Assembly: GCF_000020485.1 (NCBI RefSeq)
Contig: NC_011899.1
Coordinates: forward strand, 2,302,501 to 2,366,500
Origin: Halothermothrix orenii H 168
Lineage (GTDB): Bacteria; Bacillota; Halanaerobiia; Halanaerobiales; Halothermotrichaceae
Direction of reading: 5' to 3'
DNA length: 64,000 bases
Shown: in pieces, positions 1 to 9,361 of the stretch
How positions within the stretch are numbered: position 1 is the first letter of the stretch
Layout: every line of letters begins with the position of its first letter
The notes under the pieces: model-generated
The model's database searches: none
Told to the model about the DNA's origin: nothing
The model's input: the letters and a program-made list of their open reading frames with translations, nothing else
Position numbers and translations under genes: made by a program

Positions 1-467
1 GTCTGACCACCGGCACTGGCATGAAACCAGGCTTTAATATAGTCATCTTTATAGAGGGCTACTTCTCCCCTGGTTTCCTCAACAGCTTTCCTTATTGTCT
101 CTGTAATATTTTCCGGCTTATACTCCTGGGCATACTCAAACTCTCCACTGATGGTGTCAGTATTGTTGGCCTCCATATACTGTAAAGCAAAGGTCCTGGC
201 AATAATCGCCTGGGCACCATAGGCATTTTGGGGCCAGTCCTTTTTCATCTCTCCCGCAACCACACCGGTCACATATTGTTCCAGTGGCATTGTTTTTGTT
301 AAACCAGGTAATTTAACTGTAATCCGGGGCTCGGATTCAAACTTTTGCCTGTCCCTGATCCCTTTTACCTGGTCCTGATTTTGTTCACACCCTGTCAGGG
401 TTAAAACCAGTAATGATAAAAAGAGAACCATAAGAACAATAACTCGCCGGTAAAACTGACTGGGCAT
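1..467 (-). CDS. SpoIID/LytB-domain lipoprotein, partial (3' end outside window)
   Basis: The frame is open from the window edge up to an ATG at 467, with a GGAGG ribosome site about 10 bases upstream. The product begins with a basic, hydrophobic signal peptide ending in a lipobox-like LTGC, so it is probably a lipoprotein. It then shows the SpoIID pattern: PLEQYVTGVVAGEM, followed by AQAIIARTFAL and a HASAGGQT segment. SpoIID-family proteins are lytic transglycosylases or their activators acting on peptidoglycan during engulfment or cell-wall turnover. Only about 155 residues are visible, so it could be the sporulation SpoIID or a LytB-like paralogue. It is divided from dacF by a terminator. 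Confidence 0.8.
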   Translation of the reverse strand, partial: MPSQFYRRVIVLMVLFLSLLVLTLTGCEQNQDQVKGIRDRQKFESEPRITVKLPGLTKTMPLEQYVTGVVAGEMKKDWPQNAYGAQAIIARTFALQYMEANNTDTISGEFEYAQEYKPENITETIRKAVEETRGEVALYKDDYIKAWFHASAGGQ

Positions 468-564
468 AGGTTAAAATACCTCCTTGAATTTCATTTCTAT
501 TCTATTATTTTTCCATAAAAATATTAATTTATACTTATTTTAATTAGACCAGCCTGTAATGAAA

Positions 565-590
565 AATGCCAGGGTTATAACCCTGGCATT
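565..590 (-). terminator. Rho-independent terminator after dacF
   Basis: A perfect 26-bp palindrome (AATGCCAGGG arms) lies downstream of the dacF stop. On the minus strand it is followed by a T-run (TTTTTC). Confidence 0.85.
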
Positions 591-662
591 CTGAAATACA
601 GTTCTTTATGAGTTTTACAGTCCGAACTATCTGTTATGGAAAACCCGGTTTAAAAAGTCTGG

Positions 663-1829
663 TTAAAAAATATTACTTATTAATTCTTGAAACCACCTTG
701 CAATTGAGCGCCACAACCTGGTAAGGAATCCTGCCTTCTCTATATCTTCAGTCGCCAGGAGTTTAACCTGGCTTAGAACCTGATCTTTATATAAAACCTG
801 AATTTTACCCAGAACATCTCCCTTTTTTACAGGGGCTTCGACGGGCTCATTAATAACTACCTTCTTGGTCAATAAATCTTTTTCACCTTTTTTAACTACA
901 ACCTTCAGGTCATTAGCCGTTTCAGCTACCGTAGAAGTCCTGGTTCCATTGGGTACTTCTATGTTATGAACTTTATGGCCTTTTTTAAGAACTATATATT
1001 TCTCAAATGAATTAAAACCATAATCCAGTAGCCTGGCTGTTGCTTCCTCCCGTTCCCGTTCTGTCTCACCCTTCATGATAACAGATATTAACCTCATCCC
1101 ATTCCTTCTGGCTGTTGCTGCCAGGCAATAGCCAGCGGCATCGGTATGCCCTGTTTTCAATCCATCCATGCCTGGATAATCATTGATTAAACGATTGGTA
1201 TTGGTCAGCATTGCCTTCCGGCCATTGGGGAGATCAATATAGTCAACCCAGATAGAAGCCCACTTTAACACCTGAGGGTGTTTAATAAGTTCCCGGGCCA
1301 TTATAGCAACATCCCTGGCTGTAGTATAATGTTCCCCATCAGTAGGAAGGCCTGTTGTATTTGAAAAATGGGTATTTTTCATTCCCAGTTCGCGGGCCCG
1401 TTTGTTCATCCATCTGACAAAGTTTTCTTCTGTACCGGCCACAGCCTCAGCAACGGCAACACAAGCATCGTTGGCTGATGCTATGGTGACTGCCTTTAAT
1501 AAATCCCTGAGCTTCAGTCTGGTATCAGCGGCAAGATAAATCTGGGATCCCCCCATTGATTCTGCCAGCTGACTTACAGTAACCATACTGTCAAGGCTTA
1601 TATTCCCTTTATCAACTTCCTCCATAGTCAACAAAAGGGTCATTATTTTTGTAATACTGGCAGGAGGTAATTTTTTATCAGCATTTTTTTCATAAAGAAC
1701 CTGTCCTGATTCCGCATCTATTAATATAGCAGCATCTACTCCTATATCAAACCCGCCGGCCCGGGCATTATTAACCATAAGAATTAGTGAAACTATAATA
1801 ATGGCTACTGTTGTCGCTATCTTTTTCAT
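663..1829 (-). CDS. dacF: D-alanyl-D-alanine carboxypeptidase (DacF/PBP5 type)
   Basis: This is a penicillin-binding protein that trims the terminal D-Ala from peptidoglycan stem peptides outside the membrane. All three active-site motifs are present: SxxK as SITK, SxN as SAN, and KTG as LKTGHT. An N-terminal signal peptide ends near NARAG, and a C-terminal beta-rich PBP5 domain and an amphipathic tail follow. I chose the ATG at 1829 because AAGGAGG lies just upstream and the protein then starts MKKIATT. A longer reading from 1895 would overlap mazG. It is probably co-transcribed with mazG. The B. subtilis dacF paralogue is forespore-expressed, but I see no clear sporulation promoter here. 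Confidence 0.92.
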   Translation of the reverse strand: MKKIATTVAIIIVSLILMVNNARAGGFDIGVDAAILIDAESGQVLYEKNADKKLPPASITKIMTLLLTMEEVDKGNISLDSMVTVSQLAESMGGSQIYLAADTRLKLRDLLKAVTIASANDACVAVAEAVAGTEENFVRWMNKRARELGMKNTHFSNTTGLPTDGEHYTTARDVAIMARELIKHPQVLKWASIWVDYIDLPNGRKAMLTNTNRLINDYPGMDGLKTGHTDAAGYCLAATARRNGMRLISVIMKGETEREREEATARLLDYGFNSFEKYIVLKKGHKVHNIEVPNGTRTSTVAETANDLKVVVKKGEKDLLTKKVVINEPVEAPVKKGDVLGKIQVLYKDQVLSQVKLLATEDIEKAGFLTRLWRSIARWFQELISNIF

Positions 1830-1848
1830 TGGGCAACATCCTCCTTTA

Positions 1849-2646
1849 TTATTCCATTGTTTTGGACTCTTCCCAGTAACTATCCAGTTCTTCAAGGGTT
1901 TTATCTGTTAAGAGGGTTCCTTCTTCACTAACCCTTTTTTCAATATATTTGAACCTGTCCCTGAATTTAAGTATGGTTCGCAACAGGGCAACCTCTGGAT
2001 TTATCCTGTAAAAACGGCATAGATTTACAACCGCAAAAATAAGGTCACCCAGTTCCTCCTCAATCTCCTTATGCTCATTGGTTTTGATTACTTCTTTAAC
2101 CTCAGCCAGCTCTTCTTCTATTTTCCTGACGACATCAGAAATATTATCCCAGTCAAACCCGACTTCTGCTGCTTTTTTCTGAATATCATAGGCCTGGTTT
2201 AATGCCGGTTGGCTCCTGGAGACATCATCCAGGATTGAAGTCTGTTCCCTACCCTTATTTTCTTTTTCCTGTTTTTTAATTTTTTCCCAGTTAACCTTTA
2301 CTCCTGACACTGTATTAACTTTTTCATCTCCAAAAACATGGGGATGACGCCTGATTAACTTTTCACTAATAATTTTGATTACATCTATCAGGTTAAAATC
2401 CCCTTTTTCCTTCCCTATCTGTGATTCAAAAACCACCTGAAGTAATAAATCACCTAGCTCTTCTTTAAGGAGTTCCAGGTCATCTTTCTGTAAGGCTTCT
2501 ACAACTTCATATGCCTCTTCAATAATATAGGGCTTAAGGGTATAATAATCCTGTTTTTTATCCCAGGGACAGCCATCAGGTCCCCGTAATCTCTCCATGA
2601 TCTTAACTAATCTAATAAATTCTTCTGCTAACCTCTCCTGTTCCAT
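1849..2646 (-). CDS. mazG: Nucleoside triphosphate pyrophosphohydrolase MazG
   Basis: MazG hydrolyses NTPs and dNTPs to the monophosphate and pyrophosphate, cleaning the nucleotide pool. The 265-residue protein has two tandem MazG domains. The first (about 20-120) carries LRGPDGCPWD and EEAYEVVEA followed by EELGDLLLQVVF. The second (about 150-250) carries EELAEVKE and EEELGDLIFAVVN. These EExxE and ExxD motifs bind magnesium. It lies 3 bp after the flippase gene and 20 bp before dacF, as in the Bacillus yabM-yabN arrangement. B. subtilis YabN has an additional N-terminal methylase-like domain that is absent here. Confidence 0.93.
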   Translation of the reverse strand: MEQERLAEEFIRLVKIMERLRGPDGCPWDKKQDYYTLKPYIIEEAYEVVEALQKDDLELLKEELGDLLLQVVFESQIGKEKGDFNLIDVIKIISEKLIRRHPHVFGDEKVNTVSGVKVNWEKIKKQEKENKGREQTSILDDVSRSQPALNQAYDIQKKAAEVGFDWDNISDVVRKIEEELAEVKEVIKTNEHKEIEEELGDLIFAVVNLCRFYRINPEVALLRTILKFRDRFKYIEKRVSEEGTLLTDKTLEELDSYWEESKTME

Positions 2647-2649
2647 AAT

Positions 2650-4269
2650 TTAATCCCCCAGCAATCCAATTTTTTTAAGTTTATCAGCAATTTTTTTCCC
2701 ATAACCGGGAATCATCGCCACATCTGAATACCTGATCTCATTAAATAATAACAGGAAAAATAAATATATGATAACAGCAAAAAATACAATAAAAAATGTA
2801 GCTATATGGTAATTATAATCAGTTATACCCTCTAAAAGATTTAATAAAATCACAAAGCCCCTGTTAACAGCAACGGCCATTAAAAATACAGCCAGTACTG
2901 GTTTGAAGATAAGCTCTTTTATCTTAATTTTAAAACCGGTAAATTTCTTCACAGATATTAAATTCAATAAGGCAGCAACAGCAAATCCAGTAACCGTCCC
3001 CAGGGCTGCCCCTTTTATTCCAAATCGGGGTGAAGCTGTAAGGCTGTAATTAATTAAAGCATTAACCACCGCTCCTGTTAATAAATTCCGGGCAGGAATA
3101 GCGGTCTGACCCAGACCCTGTAAGATAGCAGAAGTAGTCTGTTGTATGGCTATAAAGATTACTCCCCAACCAACAATGCGCAGAGGTATTGCTGCGTCCG
3201 CCTCACCAAAAATAACTCCGGTCAGGGGGCGGGCCAGAATAAAAAGTCCGACTGCTGCCGGTAACCCAATTAATACAGTTAACCTCAGGGCTGTTCTGGT
3301 TCTACGGTCAATTAAATCATGCCTTTTCAGGGCATAGGCTTCCGATATAGATGGTACCAGGCTGGCTGCCAGAGAGATAGTAATTATAGTTGGAAAATTA
3401 ACTAAAACCATGGCTACCCCGGAGAGCTGACCAAAGAGTTCTGTCGCCTTTTCCACGGCATACCCAGCTACCTGAAGCCTCTGGGGAACTATAACTGTAT
3501 CCACTAAAGTCATTAATGGTTGAACTAAAGCTGCAAAGGTAATAGGAATACCTAATCTGGCAATTTCCCCTGTGATCCTGACCGCATCTGCATAGGTAGT
3601 TTTAATCGATATGCCATTCCATATTTCTTTTTTCTTTTTATAGTATATATAAATTAATGTCAAAAGTCCAGCCATTGAACCTGTTACTGCTCCCGAGGTA
3701 GCCCCGGCAGCAGCAATCCCGAGTCCATATGGCACTAAAAAATATACCAGGGAGATCATGGTAACCATCCTGACCCACTGCTCGATAACCTGGGAATATG
3801 CAGTTGGCTTCATATTTTGAAGCCCCTGAAAAAAACCACGATAGGTTGCCATAATAGATACGAAAAAGATAGCCGGTGAAATGGCAAGAACGGCATAATA
3901 TGCCCTTGAATCCCACTCCAGAATATTGACAAGGGGTCTGGCCAGAACCATCATTAATATAGAAAAAAATAGGCCAATAAGAATACTTAAGCTTCGACCC
4001 ACTTTGAAGGTTTTCAGGGCATCGTTCTTCTGGCCCCGGGCAATCTTCCCCGAGATTAACTTGGCAAGGGAAACAGGTATCCCGGACCGGGAGACTACTA
4101 AAAGTGTAGTATAAATGGGATAGGCCATCTGGTATAACCCCATCCCTTCAGCCCCGATTATCCTTGTTAATATGACCCGGTAAACAAAACCCATTACTTT
4201 AGATATTAGACCAGCGGCACTGAGGATTACCGCACCCTTGATAAAATTTTTCCCCTTATCTTCAACCAT
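2650..4269 (-). CDS. SpoVB/MurJ-like polysaccharide flippase (MATE/MOP superfamily)
   Basis: This multi-pass membrane protein (about 12-14 hydrophobic segments, 539 residues) belongs to the oligosaccharidyl-lipid flippase superfamily. The N-terminal pattern KGAVILSAAGLISKVMGF, with RIIGAEGMGLYQMA after it, is typical of SpoVB, YabM and MurJ-type lipid II or cell-wall precursor flippases. I place the start at the ATG at 4269, nine bases after AGGAAGG; upstream ATGs have poorer ribosome sites. It sits between spoVT and mazG, exactly where Bacillus has yabM, so it is the YabM/SpoVB-like paralogue rather than necessarily the essential flippase. Confidence 0.88.
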   Translation of the reverse strand: MVEDKGKNFIKGAVILSAAGLISKVMGFVYRVILTRIIGAEGMGLYQMAYPIYTTLLVVSRSGIPVSLAKLISGKIARGQKNDALKTFKVGRSLSILIGLFFSILMMVLARPLVNILEWDSRAYYAVLAISPAIFFVSIMATYRGFFQGLQNMKPTAYSQVIEQWVRMVTMISLVYFLVPYGLGIAAAGATSGAVTGSMAGLLTLIYIYYKKKKEIWNGISIKTTYADAVRITGEIARLGIPITFAALVQPLMTLVDTVIVPQRLQVAGYAVEKATELFGQLSGVAMVLVNFPTIITISLAASLVPSISEAYALKRHDLIDRRTRTALRLTVLIGLPAAVGLFILARPLTGVIFGEADAAIPLRIVGWGVIFIAIQQTTSAILQGLGQTAIPARNLLTGAVVNALINYSLTASPRFGIKGAALGTVTGFAVAALLNLISVKKFTGFKIKIKELIFKPVLAVFLMAVAVNRGFVILLNLLEGITDYNYHIATFFIVFFAVIIYLFFLLLFNEIRYSDVAMIPGYGKKIADKLKKIGLLGD

Positions 4270-4390
4270 ATTCGACATCCTTCCTGCCTGACGGAAAATA
4301 CAGTTCCTGACCTTTATTCCAGTTTTTATCCCCTTTACGCCTAATATAAGTAAGCCAGGATCGATTATCATCAATTATGTTAAAATACTC

Positions 4391-4409
4391 CCCCTCATTA
4401 CGAGGGGGA
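4391..4409 (-). terminator. Probable terminator after spoVT
   Basis: A CCCCCTC/GAGGGGG hairpin lies just after the spoVT stop. On the minus strand it is followed by AGTATTTTAAC, a weak T-tract, so termination may be partial. Confidence 0.55.
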
Positions 4410-4415
4410 TAAGTA

Positions 4416-4973
4416 CTATTGCTCCATCTGTTTAGCCAGAAATGATGCTGCCGTGTTGGCCAGTTTCAGTTCCAGTTCTCCAACTTCTTTCCCGTCCCCC
4501 TTGGAGCTGATAACAACAACCCCGATGGGGTCCCCTTCTACAATAATAGGTGACAGTACTGAAGAGGATAAATTATAATCATTAGCTCCTTCAGGGACTT
4601 CACTGCAAAATGCCTCTATACCTTTATCATTAAATAATTTAGGCCGTCGTTCCTCCATCACTTTTTCGGCTTCTGGACTTATTTGTTTGTCCATAAAAAC
4701 CTTACGGGAAACCCCGGAAACAGCAATGATTACATCTCTATCTAAAATAAACACAGCCTGGTCGGTCTCTTCTGCCAGGGCATCAGCATATTCCTGGGCA
4801 AACTCGCTTAACTCCCCGATGGGGGAATATTTCTTTAAAATAACCTCACCTTCCCGGTCAACAAATATCTCTAATGGTTCCCCTTCCCTTATTCTCATCG
4901 TCCGTCTTATTTCTTTTGGTATTACTACTCTACCCAGATCATCAATTCTTCTAACTATACCTGTGGCTTTCAT
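4416..4973 (-). CDS. spoVT: Stage V sporulation transcription regulator SpoVT
   Basis: The N-terminal 50 residues form an AbrB-type swapped-hairpin DNA-binding domain (MKATGIVRRIDDLGRVVIPK). The rest (about 55-180) is the SpoVT GAF-like domain. Length (185) and both domains match B. subtilis SpoVT, a forespore regulator that modulates sigma-G genes. The ATG is preceded by GAGG a few bases upstream, which sits directly after a leader hairpin (4982-5004). The gene follows mfd as in Bacillus and precedes the SpoVB-like flippase. The organism may or may not form spores; the intact gene only shows the lineage retains the regulator. Confidence 0.95.
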   Translation of the reverse strand: MKATGIVRRIDDLGRVVIPKEIRRTMRIREGEPLEIFVDREGEVILKKYSPIGELSEFAQEYADALAEETDQAVFILDRDVIIAVSGVSRKVFMDKQISPEAEKVMEERRPKLFNDKGIEAFCSEVPEGANDYNLSSSVLSPIIVEGDPIGVVVISSKGDGKEVGELELKLANTAASFLAKQMEQ

Positions 4974-4981
4974 TAAACCTC

Positions 4982-5004
4982 AGCTGATTTATTAAAAATC
5001 AGCT
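4982..5004 (-). promoter_or_regulatory. Leader hairpin abutting the spoVT ribosome site
   Basis: Nine-base arms (AGCTGATTT and AAATCAGCT) around a 5-base loop lie between an upstream GGGAGGTG and the GAGG used by spoVT. In the minus-strand transcript the stem ends within two bases of the ribosome site. It could modulate initiation, or be a terminator remnant for read-through from mfd. Function is inferred only. Confidence 0.4.
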
Positions 5005-5149
5005 TTTTCACCTCCCTTGGGCTGAAATGGCTTCCCTTCCGGTAGAGTTCAGGTTTCTGGTAAATCAAGTTATAGTTAACAACTTCAGGAAGGGAATACA
5101 TTGAATAGCTTTCCCAATTGAGGTAAATTTATACTACCCCTTATTTCAA

Positions 5150-8100
5150 TTAAATGGTAATTGAAGCCTTTAACTCAGACAGGATCTTCTCAAGCCTTTT
5201 TATGGTTGTTCTCCCGGGGGACAAACGGTAAGCAATAACAGGCCTTTTACCGGATTTAATTTTTACCTTCCGGGAATGATTTTTTACAAATTTAACTACT
5301 TTATCTCCATCGAGGTAATCGGGCTTCATAAAACGAAACTCCACAAACTTTTTATTACGGGATATTTTATCTATTCCCAGCTTACTTGCCTTCACCTTCA
5401 GTTTACTTATTCCCAGCAAATTTAGCACAGGCTCAGGTGGGTCCCCGAACCTATCAATAAGTTCATCAATCATATCCTCTACCTCTTCAAAATCCTTTAA
5501 GGCCATAATCTTTTTATAGATATCTATCTTCTGGCGGGAATCTGTTATATATTCATCTGGAAGATAGGCATCAATATCCAGTTCAATCTCAACCCGGGTA
5601 ATTCCTTTATCTTTTTCTTTGCCCTTAAGTTCTTCAACAGCACCTTCAAGAAGCTTACAGTAAAGTGAAAACCCTACTGAAGCAATATGACCATGCTGCT
5701 CGGGCCCCAGTAAATTTCCAGCTCCCCTTATTTCCAGATCGCGCATGGCAATTTTAAACCCTGAACCCAGGTTTGTAAATTCTTTAATAGCCCGCAGCCT
5801 CTTTTCAGCTACTTCAGGCAAAACCCTGTCTTTTTCATATAGCAAATAGGCATATGCAATCCGGTTGGAACGGCCAACCCGCCCCCGAAGCTGATATAGC
5901 TGGGCCAATCCCATCTGATCGGCCCTGTTGACAATAATAGTATTAACATTGGGGATATCCAGTCCAGTTTCTATTATTGTTGTACATACCAGGACATCGT
6001 ACTGGTGGTTATAAAAATCAAGCATCAACCGCTCCAGTTTATGTTCATTCATCTGACCATGGGCAACTGCCACCCGGCACTCAGGGACCAGCTTTTTAAT
6101 CATGGTCGCCTGTTCCTGGATATCTTCGACCCTGTTATGCACAAAATATACCTGACCTTCCCGCCCCAATTCCTTTCTGACCGCATCCCGGATCAATTCT
6201 TTATTAAACTCTCTGATATAGGTTCTAATGGGATAGCGGTTCTCGGGTGGGGTCTCAATAACACTCATATCCCTGACTCCAACCAGAGCCATATGGAGGG
6301 TACGGGGGATCGGGGTTGCCGTCATGGTCAGGACATCGACATTCCTTTTTAAGTCCTTTATCTTTTCTTTATGAGATACCCCGAAACGCTGTTCCTCATC
6401 AATAATTAACAATCCCAGGTCATTAAAAACTACATCTCTGGAAAGGAGACGGTGAGTCCCGATAATAATATCTACTTCCCCGGCGGCCAGTTTTTTGAGG
6501 ACCTCCCTCTGCTCAGCCGGGGTTTTAAAGCGACTGATCATTTCAATATTAATGGGGTAGTTTTTCATTCTCTCACTGAAGGTATTATAATGCTGCTGGG
6601 CCAGAATAGTTGTCGGGACTAAAACAGCAGTCTGCTTTCCGTCCATTACCGCCTTAAAAGCAGCCCTGATCGCCACTTCGGTCTTCCCGTAACCAACATC
6701 CCCACATAATAACCGGTCCATGGGGGTCGCCGATTCCATATCATTTTTTACCTCTTCAATGGCTTTTAACTGATCAGGGGTTTCTTCATAGGGAAAGGCC
6801 TCTTCAAATTCCTTCTGCCAGACTGTATCATCAGAAAAAGAATAGCCTTTTATTGTTTCCCGCTCGGCATAAAGTTCTAATAAGCCAATGGCCATTTCTT
6901 TAACCGATTCCTTAACCTTCTGTTTAACCTTTTTCCAGTCATTTCCCCCGAGTTTATATAATTTAGGGGGTTTATTATCGGCCCCGATATACTTCTGAAC
7001 CAGATTAAACTGATCAGTCGGCACATATAATTTATCTTCCCCGGCATATTTTAAAACCAGATAGTCCTTGTGCTGACCCTGTACCGCCAGCGTCTTTACC
7101 CCGAGATATTTCCCTATTCCATGGTTTTCATGAACAACATAGTCTCCAACCTGTAATTCGTCTATAGAGGAAATCTTTACCCCGTTTTCAATATCATTAA
7201 GCTGCCGCCTTTTTTTCTGGGGATTACCCAGGACTTCCTTTTCCGTAAAAAGGGCCAGGTTTATATCATCAATAATAAAACCCTCAGACAGACTCCCCGG
7301 CATAACAATTATCCGTTCCCGGGAAAATTCCTCTCTCCTGAAAGCAACAGCCATTTCGTTCTCTTTAAGGTAATTAACCACCCGCCTGGCCTTATTACTT
7401 GAATTTAAAGTAACAAATACCCGGTATCCTGTGTCAACCAATTCCCGGACCCGCTCTGCAAATAAATCCAGCTTACCGTGATAGGGCTCAACACTCCGGG
7501 TCGTAAAAGAGACCTTTTCAAAATCCTTAACCCAGGACAATTCTTCATTAATTGAAGTGCTGCTATAAACAAAATTAAAGTCCTTAAGCTTATCAAGTAA
7601 AGCTTCCCGTGACAGAAAGTTTTTATGGTAAGTAGGAAGAACACTCCCCTGCTCCAGTAAGGTAGCCTGGGTTTCCTGAAGTTCATCTATAAATCCCTTT
7701 ATCCTCTGCCAGGTTTTTTCAGCCTGATCAAAAAAGATTACAGAATCATCAGGCAGGTAATCTATTAAAGTGTGAAGTTCGGGATAATAATAGGGTAAAA
7801 ACTGTTCAGAGCCTGGAAAATCATCTCTTTCAGCCAGCTTCTCCAGGCTTTCATCCCTTTTTTCCCTTAGATAATCTCCCTCTTCTTTATAGTTGTTTTC
7901 ATACAGGGTATTTATGGTATCATTAAAATCAGATTTAATAGCCGGAATGGCTTTTTTAATCTGCCGGGGGGAAACAATTATTTCCCGGGCTGGAGATATA
8001 AAGACCTTTTCTAGACTCCTCCGGGATCTCTGGGTAGCAGGTTCAAATTCCCTTATAGTATCTATCTCATCCCCGAATAATTCTATCCGGAAGGGTTTGT

Positions 8101-8662
8101 TAACCGATAAAGGAAAAATATCTATAATTCCACCCCTGATACTGAATTCTCCCGGGTTTTCAACCATCTCTACCCGGTTATACCCTGATATTCTAAGCTT
8201 TTCCGTAAATTTATTTAAATCTATTTCCTGACCTACCTGTAATGAAAAAATATATTTTTTGAAAGTACTGACAGGAATCATTTTTCTCAACAGGGCTGTA
8301 GCAGTTGTTAATAAAACCGCGGGTTTCTTATCTGTAATAACACTCTGTAATACTCTAATCCTCTGGGCCGTTTCAGCCAGATCAGGTACAATCTGCTCAT
8401 GGGGTAAAACCTCTGATTCAGGATAGAGTAAGACCTTTTCCTCCGGCATCATCCGGATCAGGTCTTCATAATAACGGTTGAGGTGTACCGTATCATATGT
8501 TACCATGAGTACCGTTTTGTCTATTTTCTGTAATATATTTCCAGTAATAAAAGCAAACCGGTTCCCCGGCATTCCTTCAATAAACAGGTTCTGCCCCTGA
8601 TTAATACCCTTCATTATTTTTTCCGTCTTCTCGCTTGATAATAGCAGATCTGATAATTTCAT
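5150..8662 (-). CDS. mfd: Transcription-repair coupling factor Mfd
   Basis: Mfd is the ATP-dependent translocase that removes RNA polymerase stalled at lesions and recruits UvrA. In the 1170-residue protein I see the N-terminal UvrB-like domains (about 1-350), the CarD-like RNA-polymerase interaction domain (about 470-560, VGDYVVHENHGIGKYLGV), and a RecG-like helicase pair with Walker A GDVGYGKTEVA, box II DEEQ, and QLRGRVGRS. The C-terminal TRCF domain (about 990-1140) is also present. The start is the ATG at 8662 with GGGAG upstream; the longer reading from 8719 is unsupported. It lies 61 bp after pth and upstream of spoVT, the classical Bacillus order. Confidence 0.97.
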   Translation of the reverse strand: MKLSDLLLSSEKTEKIMKGINQGQNLFIEGMPGNRFAFITGNILQKIDKTVLMVTYDTVHLNRYYEDLIRMMPEEKVLLYPESEVLPHEQIVPDLAETAQRIRVLQSVITDKKPAVLLTTATALLRKMIPVSTFKKYIFSLQVGQEIDLNKFTEKLRISGYNRVEMVENPGEFSIRGGIIDIFPLSVNKPFRIELFGDEIDTIREFEPATQRSRRSLEKVFISPAREIIVSPRQIKKAIPAIKSDFNDTINTLYENNYKEEGDYLREKRDESLEKLAERDDFPGSEQFLPYYYPELHTLIDYLPDDSVIFFDQAEKTWQRIKGFIDELQETQATLLEQGSVLPTYHKNFLSREALLDKLKDFNFVYSSTSINEELSWVKDFEKVSFTTRSVEPYHGKLDLFAERVRELVDTGYRVFVTLNSSNKARRVVNYLKENEMAVAFRREEFSRERIIVMPGSLSEGFIIDDINLALFTEKEVLGNPQKKRRQLNDIENGVKISSIDELQVGDYVVHENHGIGKYLGVKTLAVQGQHKDYLVLKYAGEDKLYVPTDQFNLVQKYIGADNKPPKLYKLGGNDWKKVKQKVKESVKEMAIGLLELYAERETIKGYSFSDDTVWQKEFEEAFPYEETPDQLKAIEEVKNDMESATPMDRLLCGDVGYGKTEVAIRAAFKAVMDGKQTAVLVPTTILAQQHYNTFSERMKNYPINIEMISRFKTPAEQREVLKKLAAGEVDIIIGTHRLLSRDVVFNDLGLLIIDEEQRFGVSHKEKIKDLKRNVDVLTMTATPIPRTLHMALVGVRDMSVIETPPENRYPIRTYIREFNKELIRDAVRKELGREGQVYFVHNRVEDIQEQATMIKKLVPECRVAVAHGQMNEHKLERLMLDFYNHQYDVLVCTTIIETGLDIPNVNTIIVNRADQMGLAQLYQLRGRVGRSNRIAYAYLLYEKDRVLPEVAEKRLRAIKEFTNLGSGFKIAMRDLEIRGAGNLLGPEQHGHIASVGFSLYCKLLEGAVEELKGKEKDKGITRVEIELDIDAYLPDEYITDSRQKIDIYKKIMALKDFEEVEDMIDELIDRFGDPPEPVLNLLGISKLKVKASKLGIDKISRNKKFVEFRFMKPDYLDGDKVVKFVKNHSRKVKIKSGKRPVIAYRLSPGRTTIKRLEKILSELKASITI

Positions 8663-8723
8663 AAAACATCTCCCTGAAAATATATAATAAATGCCAAAAG
8701 GGCCCCCGCCATAAAGCACGGAC

Positions 8724-9287
8724 CTATGAGTTAAAAATATTCATGGCCTGTTCCAGCCCTTTTTCTAAAATGGTTTCCACAGCCTCTACGGTAGTATCCA
8801 GCACATCTGACATTACTTCACTGTCTTCAGAACTAAAATACCCCAGCACATAATCAACGACATTTACCCCCGCAGGAGGGCGACCTATCCCTATCCTTAT
8901 CCGGGGGAATTCTCTGGTATCAAGACAATTAATTATAGATTTTACGCCATTATGGCCCCCACTACTTCCCTTTTTCCTTATCCTGATTTTACCGGGCGGC
9001 AAATCCAGGTCATCATAAATTATAATTATATTATCCAGAGAAAAGTCATAATAATCAATAATTTTTCTCACAGCCCGACCACTGTTATTCATATAGGTAA
9101 GGGGCTGTGCCAGCATAACTTTCTGGCCTCTTATCATCCCTCTCCCACACAGGGCCTCAAATTTGGGGTAATTTTTAGCCTTAATTTTATGTTTTCTGGC
9201 CAGCCTTTCTATAACCTGAAACCCGATATTATGACGGGTTTCAGCATACTTATCACCTGGATTTCCCAGACCAACCACCAGATACAT
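8724..9287 (-). CDS. pth: Peptidyl-tRNA hydrolase
   Basis: Pth releases tRNA from peptidyl-tRNA dropped by ribosomes. The 187-residue protein has the family signature GLGNPGDKYAETRHNIGF with catalytic His, and PLTYMNNSG, YDDLDLPPGKIRIRKKG and SGGHNGVKSI segments. A GGAGGGG ribosome site precedes the ATG. It lies downstream of ctc, as in Bacillus, but a hairpin (9311-9342) separates the two, so expression may depend on read-through or on an unseen promoter. Confidence 0.97.
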   Translation of the reverse strand: MYLVVGLGNPGDKYAETRHNIGFQVIERLARKHKIKAKNYPKFEALCGRGMIRGQKVMLAQPLTYMNNSGRAVRKIIDYYDFSLDNIIIIYDDLDLPPGKIRIRKKGSSGGHNGVKSIINCLDTREFPRIRIGIGRPPAGVNVVDYVLGYFSSEDSEVMSDVLDTTVEAVETILEKGLEQAMNIFNS

Positions 9288-9310
9288 TGTTACCCCTCCA
9301 GGTTATACTT

Positions 9311-9342
9311 AAAGCGCAATCCGGACACCCGGATTACGCTTT
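9311..9342 (-). terminator. Hairpin between ctc and pth
   Basis: A 14-bp stem (AAAGCG...CCGG arms with one G-T pair and a 4-base loop) is followed on the minus strand by only a short T stretch. It is likely an attenuating rather than an absolute terminator. Confidence 0.6.
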
Positions 9343-9361
9343 TAAGTACTTTTATGCTATT

